Below are positions 43,632 through 53,432 of a stretch of 64,000 bases of DNA, piece after piece (position 1 is the first letter of the stretch; each line of letters starts with the position of its first letter). Origin of the DNA: Clostridiales bacterium (GTDB lineage: Bacteria; Bacillota; Clostridia; UBA1381); contig JAQXZB010000063.1 in NCBI GenBank assembly GCA_029226975.1, forward strand, positions 1 to 64,000, in the 5' to 3' direction. Made by a program: the position numbers and the translations under genes. The notes beneath the pieces were generated by a model that worked only from the letters and a program-made list of their open reading frames with translations, was not told where the DNA came from and made no database searches.

Positions 43632-44987
43632 TCATGCCAGTATATCGGTAATTTTTTTAAGCTGAGCCGTAGTAACGATAATTACGGTATCCCCCGGCTC
43701 TAAGGTACTGTTTCCGTCCGGTATAAACGGACGCTTGTTGCCCCTTACTATGGAGGCTATAAGAATATTCTTTTTAAGCCTAAGCTTCTTTAACGGCACA
43801 GAGGTAAGCCCCGGCTCGCTTGTTATATTAAACTCGATAGCCTCCGCCTTGTCGCCGACAATGCGGTAAAGGGAGTTTATTTCCGTACCGCTGCTGTTTT
43901 CCATGGCACGCACATATCTCAAAATTACATCTGCTGTTATGTCCTTTGGAGTAACAATGCTGTCAATGCCGATGGTATCGAGCATTTCAACAAACGCCAG
44001 ACGGTTTACTTTTGTTACCACCTTCGGTACCTGAAGCTTTTTGGCGTACATGGATATGATTATATTTTCCTCGTCAATGCCCGTAAGCGTAACGAGAGCG
44101 TCCACATCGTCGATGCCCTCCTCGCAAAGGGTGTTTTTATCCGTTCCGTCCGCATAGATAATGGACGCCTTGGGCAACAGCTCCGCCAGCTCCGAACAGC
44201 GTTCCATGCGGCTTTCTATTATTTTTACCCTCATGCCGCTCTCAAGAAGCTGTCTTGCCAGGTAATAGGAAATTCTTCCGCCGCCTATAATCATAACGGT
44301 TTTTAAGCGCTGATTGTCTATTCCTATTTCATGCATGAATTTTGCAATATCCCTGTGGGTGGCGGTAACGTGAATTTTGTCCTCGCTGTTTATAACAAAA
44401 TCACCGTTGGGGATAATTACCTCGTCACCGCGCTGCAGTGCGCACACAAGCACCTTTACCTTGTATTTTGCGTAAATCTCCCAAATTGCCCTGCCCACAA
44501 GGGGACTGTCCGAAGAAACGCGTATCTGGGCAAGCTCAATCCTGCCCTTGGCAAAGGTTTCGGTATTTATCGCGGCAGGGAAGCGAAGCATTCTCGAAAT
44601 CTCGTCCGCCGCGTAAAATTCGGGATTTACAATCATGCCTATTTCAAGCTCCCGGCGCATGAAATCCGTCTGCTTGTAATATTCGGGGTTTCTGAGCCTT
44701 GCAACACAGGCATGTGTGCCTAACTTTTTTGCCATGATACAGCAGAGCATATTAAACTCATCTCTTGGGGTAACGGCGATAACAAGCTGTGCTTTCCGCG
44801 CGCCCGCCTCCTCCAAAACCTCGATATCCGTACCGCTTCCGGCTATGCCCATAACGTCGAAATCGTCCTGAACGCTTTCGATTACCGAGTCCTTTATATC
44901 CACTAAAACAACATTGTGTCCCTCATTGTTAAGATGCTCGACAAGACCTCTGCCCACCTTGCCGCCGCCGATTATGATAATGTCCAT
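43632..44987 (-). CDS. trkA: Trk system potassium uptake protein TrkA
   Basis: 451 residues, two tandem RCK units: RCK_N with MDIIIIGGGKVGRGLVEHLN at residue 1 and VMIIGGGRISYYLARQLLESG near 232, each followed by an RCK_C domain. The second Gly loop and acidic end (VKIIES) suggest NAD(H)/ATP binding. It forms the gating ring for TrkH. The ATG overlaps the gpsA stop (TAATG). Confidence 0.94.
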   Translation of the reverse strand: MDIIIIGGGKVGRGLVEHLNNEGHNVVLVDIKDSVIESVQDDFDVMGIAGSGTDIEVLEEAGARKAQLVIAVTPRDEFNMLCCIMAKKLGTHACVARLRNPEYYKQTDFMRRELEIGMIVNPEFYAADEISRMLRFPAAINTETFAKGRIELAQIRVSSDSPLVGRAIWEIYAKYKVKVLVCALQRGDEVIIPNGDFVINSEDKIHVTATHRDIAKFMHEIGIDNQRLKTVMIIGGGRISYYLARQLLESGMRVKIIESRMERCSELAELLPKASIIYADGTDKNTLCEEGIDDVDALVTLTGIDEENIIISMYAKKLQVPKVVTKVNRLAFVEMLDTIGIDSIVTPKDITADVILRYVRAMENSSGTEINSLYRIVGDKAEAIEFNITSEPGLTSVPLKKLRLKKNILIASIVRGNKRPFIPDGNSTLEPGDTVIIVTTAQLKKITDILA

Positions 44988-45979
44988 TACTTGCCCTCAC
45001 AGCCTCTTTTCCGCGTCATAAGAGAAAATACCGCCTCTTTGGGATCTTTCCCGTTATATAAAATATTGTACGCTTCATTTACAATGGGCATTTCCACACC
45101 GTATTTTTCGGCAAGCTTGTATGCCGCCACAGCGGTGTTTACGCCCTCTACCACCATATGCACCTCATTTAGCGTATCCTCCAGGCTTTTTCCCTTGCCC
45201 AAAAGTATTCCGGCGCGGCGGTTTCTTGAATGCATGCTCGTGCAGGTGACAATCAAATCACCCACTCCGCTAAGACCCATAAAGGTTTCCGGTCTTGCAC
45301 CCATTTTAATGCCTAATCTTGTAATCTCCGCAAGACCGCGGGTCATGAGCGCCGCCTTGGTATTGTCGCCGTAGCCCAATCCGTCGCTTATTCCGGCGCA
45401 CAGGGCTATAACATTCTTTAAAGAGCCGCCCAGCTCCACTCCGACCATGTCATCGGAGGTATAGACCCTAAAGGTATCCTTCATCATTATATCCTGAATA
45501 CACTGTGCCGTTTGCATATCCTCCGATGCAACCACATTGGTTGTGGGAAGGTTTCTCGACACCTCCTCGGCATGGGAAGGACCGCTCATTACGGAAATTA
45601 CCGCCTGAGGTATTTCCTCCTTATACACCTGCGAGAGCCGAAGCAGTGTTTTCTCCTCCAAGCCCTTTGAAATGTTTAAGATTTTTTGTCCCTTCTTTAC
45701 AAAGCCCGCAAGCTGCTTTGCGGTGCTGCGCGTTGCCGGAGAGGGCGCGGCGGTTATAATAAGCTCCGCTCCCTCGGTGCAGATACCCATGTCATGGGTA
45801 CAGATAATATTGTCCGAAAGCATTACTCCCGGCAGAAATTCCCTGTTTTCTCTGTCACGGTTTAATCTGTTCGTTTCCTCCTGTATCCATGACCACAGAT
45901 ACACAGCGTTTCCCTTTGAAGCGAGAAGCATGGCAACCGCCGTTCCCCAGCCTCCCGAACCAATTACCGCAATTTTCAT
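44987..45979 (-). CDS. gpsA: Glycerol-3-phosphate dehydrogenase (NAD(P)+)
   Basis: Makes sn-glycerol-3-phosphate for phospholipids. 330 residues, N-terminal Rossmann motif AVIGSGGWGTAVAMLLA, SVMSGPSHAEEV, VGVELGGSLKNVIALCAGI with the catalytic Lys, and HSRNRRAGILLGKG. It is 5 bp after plsY, whose product uses its glycerol-3-phosphate; the two are usually neighbours. Confidence 0.96.
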   Translation of the reverse strand: MKIAVIGSGGWGTAVAMLLASKGNAVYLWSWIQEETNRLNRDRENREFLPGVMLSDNIICTHDMGICTEGAELIITAAPSPATRSTAKQLAGFVKKGQKILNISKGLEEKTLLRLSQVYKEEIPQAVISVMSGPSHAEEVSRNLPTTNVVASEDMQTAQCIQDIMMKDTFRVYTSDDMVGVELGGSLKNVIALCAGISDGLGYGDNTKAALMTRGLAEITRLGIKMGARPETFMGLSGVGDLIVTCTSMHSRNRRAGILLGKGKSLEDTLNEVHMVVEGVNTAVAAYKLAEKYGVEMPIVNEAYNILYNGKDPKEAVFSLMTRKRGCEGK

Positions 45980-45984
45980 AGCCG

Positions 45985-46605
45985 TCAGCTCCTTTTTTTA
46001 CCTAATTTATTTTCCGTTCCGTTTAACAGTCTTTTTATATTGGCATGATGCCTTGCAATAAGCAGTCCGCCGATTATAACAACGCAGACAAGCTTTACCG
46101 GCTGTGTATCATCGAAAACGAACATTTTTACAAGCTCGATTACAATGAAAGTTACGCCGCCGATTATCGAACCTAAAGAAACATATCTCGTAAACGCCAT
46201 TACCGCCAGGGCAATCACCAAAACCGCAAGCCCCACCTGCCAGTCAAGCATCAGCACCACACCCAGTGAGGTTGCAACGCCTTTGCCGCCCTTAAAGCCG
46301 AAAAATACCGGGAAGTTATGACCGAGTATGACGCATACCCCGGCTATGTACAGCACGCTTTGTGAAGCAGAAAATAATCTGCAAAGGGCAATCACCATAA
46401 CGCCCTTTAAAACGTCTAACAAAAGCGTTATAACGCCCATTTTCTTGCCGTAGGTGCGAAGCATATTCGTTGCTCCCGCGTTCCCTGAGCCGCTTTCCCT
46501 TATATCCTTGCCGGATATGAGCCTTGAAAGCAAAATCGAAAAATTGACCGAGCCGACGAGATACGCCCCAACGGCAAAGATAAGTATATTCATGGGATAA
46601 ATCAT
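45985..46605 (-). CDS. plsY: Acyl-phosphate:glycerol-3-phosphate acyltransferase
   Basis: Membrane enzyme making lysophosphatidic acid from acyl-phosphate. 206 residues, about seven helices, with the loops GSGNAGATNMLRTYGKK (about 38-54), HNFPVFFGFKGGKGVATSLG (about 95-114) and a third, RHHANIKRLLNGTE, near the end. The ATG overlaps the der stop. A second ATG at codon 5 is possible, but AGGAG spacing favours the first. Confidence 0.95.
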   Translation of the reverse strand: MIYPMNILIFAVGAYLVGSVNFSILLSRLISGKDIRESGSGNAGATNMLRTYGKKMGVITLLLDVLKGVMVIALCRLFSASQSVLYIAGVCVILGHNFPVFFGFKGGKGVATSLGVVLMLDWQVGLAVLVIALAVMAFTRYVSLGSIIGGVTFIVIELVKMFVFDDTQPVKLVCVVIIGGLLIARHHANIKRLLNGTENKLGKKRS

Positions 46606-47927
46606 TATTTCTTTTCTCCTTTTTCTCTTACGATAAGCTTTATCGGCGTTCCCTCAAAGCCGAAGTTCTCCCTTATCTGGTTTTCGATAAACCGCAGATA
46701 GGAATAATGGAACAGCTCCTTTGAATTTGCAAACAGCACAAAGGTTGGGGGTGCTGTGGAAACCTGTGTTCCGTAATAGAGCTTTAAGCGTCTGCCCTTG
46801 TCCGAGGGCGGCTGCTGCTTATGGGTCGCCTCGTTTATTACATCGTTTAACATTCCCGTAGTAATTCTGCGCTTGTGCTGTTCGTTTACAAGCTTTATTT
46901 CGTCAAAGAGCCTGTTTACCCTCTGACCGGTTTTTGCACTTATAAACACAAGCTTTGCATAGGACATAAAGGCAAATTCTTCTCTTAATCTGTCCGAAAA
47001 GCGCTTCATGGTCTTGTCGTCCTTGTCGACAATATCCCATTTATTGACGGCAAATATTGCCGCCTTGCCCTGTTCATGGGCATAGCCCGCAATTTTTGTG
47101 TCCTGCTCGGTTATGCCCTCTGAAGCGTCTATCATTATAACGCACACATCGCTCCTGTCCACTGCCGCCAGTGACCTGACAACGCTGTAGCGTTCAACAT
47201 TTTCATCGATTTTTCCCCGCTTTCTCATTCCCGCCGTATCTATGAACAAATATTTCTGACCGTCACGCTCATAGGGCGAATCGATGGCGTCGCGGGTAGT
47301 TCCGGCAATATTGCTTACTATTACCCGTTCCTCGCCCAAGATTTTATTTATAAGCGAGGATTTCCCGGCGTTTGGTCTGCCGATTACGGCAACCTTTATA
47401 ACGTCCTCCTCCTCGGAGGTGTCCGCGTCCTCGGGGAATTTGTGGGTAACCTCGTCAAGCAGATCTCCCACGCCCAAGCCGTGAGTTGAGGAAATTGCAA
47501 TAGGGTCTCCCAGACCCAAGTTATAGAACTCGTAAAATTCCAAAGGCGGGTCGCCTATATTGTCAACTTTGTTTACGGCAAGGACTATTTTTTTCTGCGC
47601 CTTTAAAAGCATCTGCGCCACATCCCTGTCATTTGCGGTCACACCCTCGCGCACACTGGTCATAAGCACCACCACATCAGCCATTTCTATGGCAAGCTGT
47701 GCCTGACGGCGCATCTGCACAAGTATCTCGTCCTTTGACGCCGGCTCTATTCCGCCGGTGTCCACAAGGGTAAAATGCTTGTCAAGCCACACCGCGTCGG
47801 CATATATCCTGTCGCGGGTAACTCCCGGGGTGTCCTCTACTATGCTTATTCGCTGCCCAGTAATCTTATTAAACAGAGTGGACTTTCCCACATTCGGTCT
47901 GCCCACTATCGCTACCAATGGTTTCAT
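46605..47927 (-). CDS. der: Ribosome biogenesis GTPase Der (EngA)
   Basis: Double-GTPase needed for 50S assembly, 440 residues. First G domain: GRPNVGKSTLFNKI (8-21), DTGG, NKVD; second: GRPNAGKSSLINKI (about 182), DTAGMRKRGKI, NKWD; then a KH-like C-terminal domain (from about 350, TGMLNDVINEATHKQQPP). Located between the DUF512 gene and plsY, a common clostridial order. Confidence 0.97.
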   Translation of the reverse strand: MKPLVAIVGRPNVGKSTLFNKITGQRISIVEDTPGVTRDRIYADAVWLDKHFTLVDTGGIEPASKDEILVQMRRQAQLAIEMADVVVLMTSVREGVTANDRDVAQMLLKAQKKIVLAVNKVDNIGDPPLEFYEFYNLGLGDPIAISSTHGLGVGDLLDEVTHKFPEDADTSEEEDVIKVAVIGRPNAGKSSLINKILGEERVIVSNIAGTTRDAIDSPYERDGQKYLFIDTAGMRKRGKIDENVERYSVVRSLAAVDRSDVCVIMIDASEGITEQDTKIAGYAHEQGKAAIFAVNKWDIVDKDDKTMKRFSDRLREEFAFMSYAKLVFISAKTGQRVNRLFDEIKLVNEQHKRRITTGMLNDVINEATHKQQPPSDKGRRLKLYYGTQVSTAPPTFVLFANSKELFHYSYLRFIENQIRENFGFEGTPIKLIVREKGEKK

Positions 47928-47949
47928 ATTTATCTCCCTTCAAAAGAGC

Positions 47950-49266
47950 CTAAAACTCCAGCTCCTCGTCAAGTATTTTTTCTATAAATTCGTATCCGTC
48001 ATTGCTTACGGATATTACCTCCATGCCCAAGGCCTCCTCGACCTCATGCACCGTTGTATCGTCAAGGAAAATATCGTCCTCGTCCCTTAACATACTCTGC
48101 GAAATTATCAAAGCGTCCCCGCTCATGCCCTTTAACTGCTCTATTATATCACATCCGCACACAAGCCCGGAAACATTTACTCCGCCGCCGAAAAAGTTGT
48201 TTTTCACAGCTTTTACCTTAATTTCCGCTCCCGAAGCCTCGCTAAGCCGCCCTGCAAGCCCCGATATAAAATCAAAGGCAAGCTCGCCCGTTGCAATCAG
48301 TACCCGGCGGTTTCTCGGCTTTTTCTTTACAAGCCTTATGGCAGAGTCAAATTCCTCCTTCATGCTTGCAATAAGTCCGACGCCGTTTTCAAGCTGGGGA
48401 AAGCCCTCGTATTCCTCCGCATCGGGAAGCTCTGTGCCGGCGTTTATATAAAACTCGTCCGACAAATACACAAGCCTTGTGCCGAGCCGTTTTAAAAACT
48501 CCTCCTGATACGCCTTTACCTGCTCTATCACCTGTGCCGAGCCTGCGGCGTCAAAGGTCTTTAAGGGAAAAAGTCCCTCTCTGCACCGCGTAAGCCCCAC
48601 CGGCACCGCGCAAATGCTGCTCACATAGGGAAACAGCGAAGCAAGGTCGCGTATCGTCCTGTCAAGCTGCTCTTTGTCGTTTATCCCCGGACACAGAACT
48701 ATCTGACAGTTCATATAAATCTCGTTTTCGGCAAACCGCTTCATTATATCGAAGCATTTCCCGGCAAAACGATTGTTGAGCATCATTTTTCTAAGCTCCG
48801 GATCCGTTGCATGAACGCTTATGTTAATGGGCGAAACACGCATTTTTATAAGCCGCTCCAGCTCCTCCTCGGACATATTGGTAAGGGTTACATAATTCCC
48901 CTGCAAAAACGACAGCCTTGTATCGTCATCCTTAAAATACACGCTCTCCCTCATGCCCGGCGGAAGCTGGTCTATAAAGCAGAAAATGCATTTGTTGGTA
49001 CAGCTCTGTGCCGTATCTATAAGCCCCTCGTTAAATTCAACGCCTATGTCCTCATAATCGTTCTCAACATCAACCGTTACATACTCTCCGTCCTTGGTTT
49101 CTATATCCAATGTTATCTCATATTCGGACATAAGATACCTGTATTCGAGAATGTCATGGAAGTCAGAACCGTTGATTTTAAGAATTTTATCTCCCGGCTC
49201 AAGACCTATCTCCTCCGCAATGGAGTTTTGCTCCACATATTTAATTGTAGTGTCCGCTCTTGCCAT
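47950..49266 (-). CDS. DUF512 radical-SAM-like protein with PDZ domain
   Basis: 438 residues. N-terminal PDZ-like domain (about 1-75: VEQNSIAEEIGLEPGDKILKINGS), then a radical SAM-type Cys motif CTNKCIFCF (about 88-96, C-x3-C-x2-C) with DDDTRLSFLQGNYVTLTN, and a C-terminal DUF512 domain (from about 250) ending in VISVSNDGYEF-type residues. Function unknown; the family is common in Clostridia and cyanobacteria, usually next to der. First gene of der-plsY-gpsA-trk, with its own promoter. Confidence 0.9.
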   Translation of the reverse strand: MARADTTIKYVEQNSIAEEIGLEPGDKILKINGSDFHDILEYRYLMSEYEITLDIETKDGEYVTVDVENDYEDIGVEFNEGLIDTAQSCTNKCIFCFIDQLPPGMRESVYFKDDDTRLSFLQGNYVTLTNMSEEELERLIKMRVSPINISVHATDPELRKMMLNNRFAGKCFDIMKRFAENEIYMNCQIVLCPGINDKEQLDRTIRDLASLFPYVSSICAVPVGLTRCREGLFPLKTFDAAGSAQVIEQVKAYQEEFLKRLGTRLVYLSDEFYINAGTELPDAEEYEGFPQLENGVGLIASMKEEFDSAIRLVKKKPRNRRVLIATGELAFDFISGLAGRLSEASGAEIKVKAVKNNFFGGGVNVSGLVCGCDIIEQLKGMSGDALIISQSMLRDEDDIFLDDTTVHEVEEALGMEVISVSNDGYEFIEKILDEELEF

Positions 49267-49297
49267 AAAATTCCTCCGTCAACAACATCTTATGCTG

Positions 49298-49326
49298 ATT
49301 ATAACATATTACCGCGCGAATAACAA
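49298..49326 (-). promoter_or_regulatory. Promoter of DUF512-der-plsY-gpsA-trk/ktr run
   Basis: TTGTTA (49321-49326), 17-bp spacer, TATAAT (49298-49303), leftward, 32 bp before the DUF512 ATG. Confidence 0.68.
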
Positions 49327-49329
49327 GTA

Positions 49330-49347
49330 TTGATAAATTTTTATCAA
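49330..49347. promoter_or_regulatory. 18-bp palindrome upstream of the DUF512 promoter
   Basis: TTGATAAA-TT-TTTATCAA, perfect arms, 3 bp upstream of the -35 box and over the eamA stop codon. AT-only centre and no T run, so an operator is likelier than a terminator. Confidence 0.4.
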
Positions 49348-50216
49348 TCTTTCCTTTGTATAACGCTCACACCGGACAAAATCATTGCGCCGCCGATAAG
49401 CTGCATAACGCCCATAAGCTCGCCCAAAAACACCGCGCCCAAAATCAGCGTGGTAATGGGTTCAAGGCTTGAGAGTATTCCGGCAGCCGCCGCGCCCTCC
49501 TCTCTTACGCCCGCCTGAAACAGCGGCATTGCAAAGACGGTCACCAAAACCGAAATTATCACCGAATAGGTCCATGCCTTAGGTGTCATGTCAAAGGAAA
49601 TGCCATGCACCAAAAGTCCGTATGCAAGGGTTGCCGCCGAGGTTATGAGCATCACATAGAAGGTAAGCTTTATATAATCCATTTTATCCAGTCCGGATTT
49701 ATCCATATAAATAACATAGAAGCTGTAGAATACGCCCGAAAGCAGCGCAAGGATTATCCCCGCGGTATCCGCGGCGGTATTTATATCAACAAACAAAAAT
49801 ATTCCCACCGTAACAAGAACGGAGGCTGTAAGTGTAAGCTTTGTCATGCGTTCATGGTACACTGCCGCGCAGACAAGCACGATTATAAGCGGATAAACAA
49901 AATGCAGCGTTGTGGCAAGTCCCGTTGAAATATAATTATATGATGCGTAAAGCAATAAAATCGGCAGTGCGCCGCCGAACACACCAAGCTTTACAATGGA
50001 GAAAAACTCGTTTTTGGTAAGCCGTATGCTTCGCCCCGTACTTATCATGATGATAAACAAAAGCGGCACAGCAAGAAACGCTCTTAAAAAGGTCAGAGTT
50101 ATTCCGTTTGTGCCGCCCTCATAAGTGACCTTTGCCAAAATAGGCGCAAGTCCGTAAATAAAAGCCGATATTACAAGGCTTATTTTGCCTTTATTTTTTA
50201 ATATTTTTTTGCTCAT
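49344..50216 (-). CDS. EamA/DMT-family transporter
   Basis: 290 residues, ten predicted helices in two EamA repeats (GKISLVISAFIYGLAPILAKV... and GIILALLSGVFYSFYVIYMDKSG...). Second repeat ends with SSLEPITTLILGAVFLGE, typical of drug/metabolite exporters. Substrate unknown. The ATG at 50216 has GGAG six bases upstream; the ORF track adds 15 codons. Follows nadE by 28 bp. Confidence 0.88.
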   Translation of the reverse strand: MSKKILKNKGKISLVISAFIYGLAPILAKVTYEGGTNGITLTFLRAFLAVPLLFIIMISTGRSIRLTKNEFFSIVKLGVFGGALPILLLYASYNYISTGLATTLHFVYPLIIVLVCAAVYHERMTKLTLTASVLVTVGIFLFVDINTAADTAGIILALLSGVFYSFYVIYMDKSGLDKMDYIKLTFYVMLITSAATLAYGLLVHGISFDMTPKAWTYSVIISVLVTVFAMPLFQAGVREEGAAAAGILSSLEPITTLILGAVFLGELMGVMQLIGGAMILSGVSVIQRKD

Positions 50217-50244
50217 ACAAATCTCCGTTCCGGCGGACGAAGCT

Positions 50245-52152
50245 TTATTTGAGCCTGTCAATCTCGTCCGTCCACAGTCTTACGGAAGCGTCGCTGGGCA
50301 TACGCCAGTCGCCTCTGGGAGAAAGAGCAACCGTACCCACCTTAGGCCCGTCCGGCAGGCAGGAACGCTTGAACTGCTGAGAGAAAAACCGTTTGTAAAA
50401 CACCCTCATCCATTCGAGAATAAAGCCGCGCTCATAAACGCCCGAAAAGGCGCGCTCGGCAAGCCTTAAAATCTTTGCGGGACGAAAGCCGAAGCGCAGC
50501 ATATAGTAAAGGAAAAAGTCGTGCAGCTCATAGGGACCCACAATATGCTCGGTTTTTTGAGAAATCTCGCCGTCCTTGGGCGGAAGCAGCTCCGGGCTTA
50601 CCGGCGTGTTTAAAATATCGGTAAGCGTAACTCTTAAAGCCTCGTTATCGGTGCGCTCCGCTTCATAATCCACCAAATACCTTATAAGGGTTTTGGGCAC
50701 TCCGGCATTTACCGCATACATACTCATATGGTCGCCGTTATAGGTAGCCCACCCCAGTGCCAGCTCCGACAAGTCCCCGGTGCCTATCACAAGTCCGCCG
50801 TTTTTGTTGGCAATATCCATCAAAATCTGCGTTCTTTCCCTTGCCTGTGAGTTTTCATAGGTTACGTCATAGCTTTCGGGGTCCTGTCCAATATCGCGAA
50901 AATGGATATTGACCGCTTCTTTTATGTTAATCTCCTCAAGGGTTACGCCCAAAGAACGGGCAAAGCTTACAGCGTTATTGTAGGTGCGGTCGGTTGTGCC
51001 GAAGCATGGCATTGTTACCGCAATTATATTTTTTCTGTCAAGCCCTAAATAATCAAAGGCTCTTGCCGTCACCAAAAGCGCCAGCGTTGAGTCCAGTCCG
51101 CCGCTTACGCCCACAACCGCGCACGCCGCGCCGGTGTGGTCAAGCCGCTTTTTAAGCCCCATTGCCTGAATGGTCAGTATCTCCTCGCTTCTCTTTTTGC
51201 GCTTTGCTGTGTCGGACGGAACAAAGGGTTTTTGCTCAACTGTGCGAGTGAGCGTTGTTTTTTCCTTCTCAAATTCAACATTGATTACTGTGTATTCTCC
51301 CCTGCTTCTGTAGGTGGTTGTCTTTCTTCTTTCACTTATAAGCCTTTCCAAATCTATCTCGGAGTATACACATTCATTGCAAAATCTTTTGCTTCTTGCC
51401 AAAACCGCGCCGTTTTCGGCAATTATATTATCCCCGGCAAACACCAAATCCGTTGTGGATTCGCCGTATCCCGCATCTGCATAAAGATATGCCGCATACA
51501 GTCTTGCCGACTGGCTCTTTACAAGCATGGCGCGGTATTCGTCCTTTGCGATAAGCTCGTTGCTTGCGGAGAGGTTGGCAATAACCGTTGCGCCCGCAAG
51601 TGCCAATTCACCCGAGGGCGGCGTGGGTGTCCATAAATCCTCGCATATTTCAATACCCAGCACAAAATCCGGCATATCAGGAGCCCTAAACAAAAGCCTT
51701 GTGCTCATGGGAACGCACTGACTGCCTATGAAAACATTTTTTATATCCGTCCCTCCCGGCGAAAAATGCCTTGCCTCGTAAAATTCGCCGTAGTTGGGTA
51801 TATTGGTTTTGGGAACAAGTCCCTTTATTTCTCCTCGGTTAATAACCGCACCGCAGTTATACAGCTCGCCGCCATACTCCACCGGCGCACCGACAACGGA
51901 AATAATATCGCAGTCGGCAGTTTCCTTTGCGATTTTTAAAAGTGCGTCCTTTACTCCGTCAAGAAGCGTCCGCTGCAAAAACAAATCCGAGCAGGTATAG
52001 GCGCTTATGCAAAGCTCCGGAAAAACTATAAGCTTTGCGCCCTCCCCGGCGGCAAGGCGCACCGCCTTTATGATGTTGTCGCTGTTATAAACTGTGTCGC
52101 CCACTCGTATATCAACCGCCGCACAGGCGACCTTTACAAAACCGTCCTTCAT
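50245..52152 (-). CDS. nadE: NAD+ synthase, glutamine-hydrolysing
   Basis: Amidates nicotinate adenine dinucleotide. 635 residues: N-terminal nitrilase/glutaminase domain with Glu in LIVFPELCISAYTC, Lys in LVPKTNIPNYGEFYEARHF and Cys in GIEICEDLWTP; C-terminal synthetase domain from about 320 with the P-loop VVGVSGGLDSTLALLV. The triad is intact, so glutamine can be the nitrogen donor. The ATG at 52152 follows AGGAG and overlaps the rarA stop by four bases; the ORF track adds 12 codons. Confidence 0.96.
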   Translation of the reverse strand: MKDGFVKVACAAVDIRVGDTVYNSDNIIKAVRLAAGEGAKLIVFPELCISAYTCSDLFLQRTLLDGVKDALLKIAKETADCDIISVVGAPVEYGGELYNCGAVINRGEIKGLVPKTNIPNYGEFYEARHFSPGGTDIKNVFIGSQCVPMSTRLLFRAPDMPDFVLGIEICEDLWTPTPPSGELALAGATVIANLSASNELIAKDEYRAMLVKSQSARLYAAYLYADAGYGESTTDLVFAGDNIIAENGAVLARSKRFCNECVYSEIDLERLISERRKTTTYRSRGEYTVINVEFEKEKTTLTRTVEQKPFVPSDTAKRKKRSEEILTIQAMGLKKRLDHTGAACAVVGVSGGLDSTLALLVTARAFDYLGLDRKNIIAVTMPCFGTTDRTYNNAVSFARSLGVTLEEINIKEAVNIHFRDIGQDPESYDVTYENSQARERTQILMDIANKNGGLVIGTGDLSELALGWATYNGDHMSMYAVNAGVPKTLIRYLVDYEAERTDNEALRVTLTDILNTPVSPELLPPKDGEISQKTEHIVGPYELHDFFLYYMLRFGFRPAKILRLAERAFSGVYERGFILEWMRVFYKRFFSQQFKRSCLPDGPKVGTVALSPRGDWRMPSDASVRLWTDEIDRLK

Positions 52153-53432
52153 TTTGCTTCTCCTTTTATTTTGCTCCAATACGCACAAGCCGCCTGCTCG
52201 GTCTTGTTGTCGCCGTATTCATAATAGCGGCTGTCCTTTATGTTATCGGGCAGATACTGCTGCGGTACATAGTGATTTTTATAGCTGTGGGGATATTTGT
52301 ACTCCGTACCATGACCGAGCTTTTTTGCTCCCCCGTAATGGCTGTCCTTAAGATGGGCAGGAATATCCCCCGAATCCTTGCTCTCCAATTCCGAAAGAGC
52401 GGCGTCTATGGCGCATATTGCGCTGTTGGATTTGGGTGCGGTGGCAAGCAGCAGCACCGCCTCGGCAAGAGGTATTCTCGCTTCGGGAAAGCCTAACTGC
52501 AGCGCGCTGTCAACACACGCCTTAACAATGGCAATCGCTTGCGGATACGCAAGTCCCACGTCCTCCGCCGCCATAACCAGAACTCTTCTGCAAATGCTCT
52601 GCAAATCCCCCGCGGCAACAAGCCGCGCCAAATAATGCACCGCCGCGTCCGGGTCGGAGCCTCTTACGGATTTTTGAAACGCGCTTAAAATATCATAATG
52701 GCTGTCGCCGTCCTTATCGTAGCGCATCGCCTTTTTCTGTGCCGCCTGCTCTGCTGCGTCAAGGTCTATCGTGATTTTCCTGTCCTCATCGGGCAATGCC
52801 GCCATAAATGCCGCTTCAAGGGAATTTAGCGCCTTTCGCACGTCCCCGTTGGAGCAGCCTGCCAAATGCCAAAGCGCGTCTTGGGAAACCGACAGCGAAA
52901 AGCCCTTGTAATCCTCATTCTCCAAAATTTCAACCGCCCTTGACAGTGCCGCAAAAACGTCCTCCGGCTCAATCTGCTTAAATTCAAAAACCACGCTTCT
53001 TGAAAGCACAGCGTTATAAACGTAAAAATAAGGATTTTCGGTGGTACTGGCAATCAGTGTAATTTTTCCGTTTTCCATAAACTCCAAAAGGGACTGCTGC
53101 TGTTTTTTGTTGAAGTTCTGTATCTCGTCAAGATACAGCAGCACTCCCTCAGGTGCCATAAACGAATCAAGCTGTGCCACGATATTTTTTATATCGGACA
53201 CACCGGCGTTTGTGGCATTTAGTCTGTGCAGAGTTTTGCCCGTTCGTGAAGCTATGATATTTGCGACCGTCGTTTTTCCCACTCCCGACGGTCCGTAAAA
53301 TATCATATTGGGAATTTGATTGTTTTCAATCAAATTCCTAAGCAGCTTTCCCTCGCCTAAAATATGCTTCTGACCGACAACCTCTGTGATGCTTTTCGGG
53401 CGGAGCCTGTCCGCCAATGGGGTCAGGCTCAT
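52149..53432 (-). CDS. rarA: Replication-associated recombination protein RarA (MgsA)
   Basis: AAA+ ATPase acting at stalled forks, related to clamp loaders. 427 residues: Walker A MIFYGPSGVGKTTVANIIA (about 43-61), DEIQNFNKKQQQ (Walker B), LIASTTENPYF (sensor 1), and a C-terminal tetramerisation domain ending HYVPQQYLPD. Overlaps both neighbours by four bases (ATGA), so it is coupled with the TPR gene and nadE. Confidence 0.95.
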   Translation of the reverse strand: MSLTPLADRLRPKSITEVVGQKHILGEGKLLRNLIENNQIPNMIFYGPSGVGKTTVANIIASRTGKTLHRLNATNAGVSDIKNIVAQLDSFMAPEGVLLYLDEIQNFNKKQQQSLLEFMENGKITLIASTTENPYFYVYNAVLSRSVVFEFKQIEPEDVFAALSRAVEILENEDYKGFSLSVSQDALWHLAGCSNGDVRKALNSLEAAFMAALPDEDRKITIDLDAAEQAAQKKAMRYDKDGDSHYDILSAFQKSVRGSDPDAAVHYLARLVAAGDLQSICRRVLVMAAEDVGLAYPQAIAIVKACVDSALQLGFPEARIPLAEAVLLLATAPKSNSAICAIDAALSELESKDSGDIPAHLKDSHYGGAKKLGHGTEYKYPHSYKNHYVPQQYLPDNIKDSRYYEYGDNKTEQAACAYWSKIKGEAK

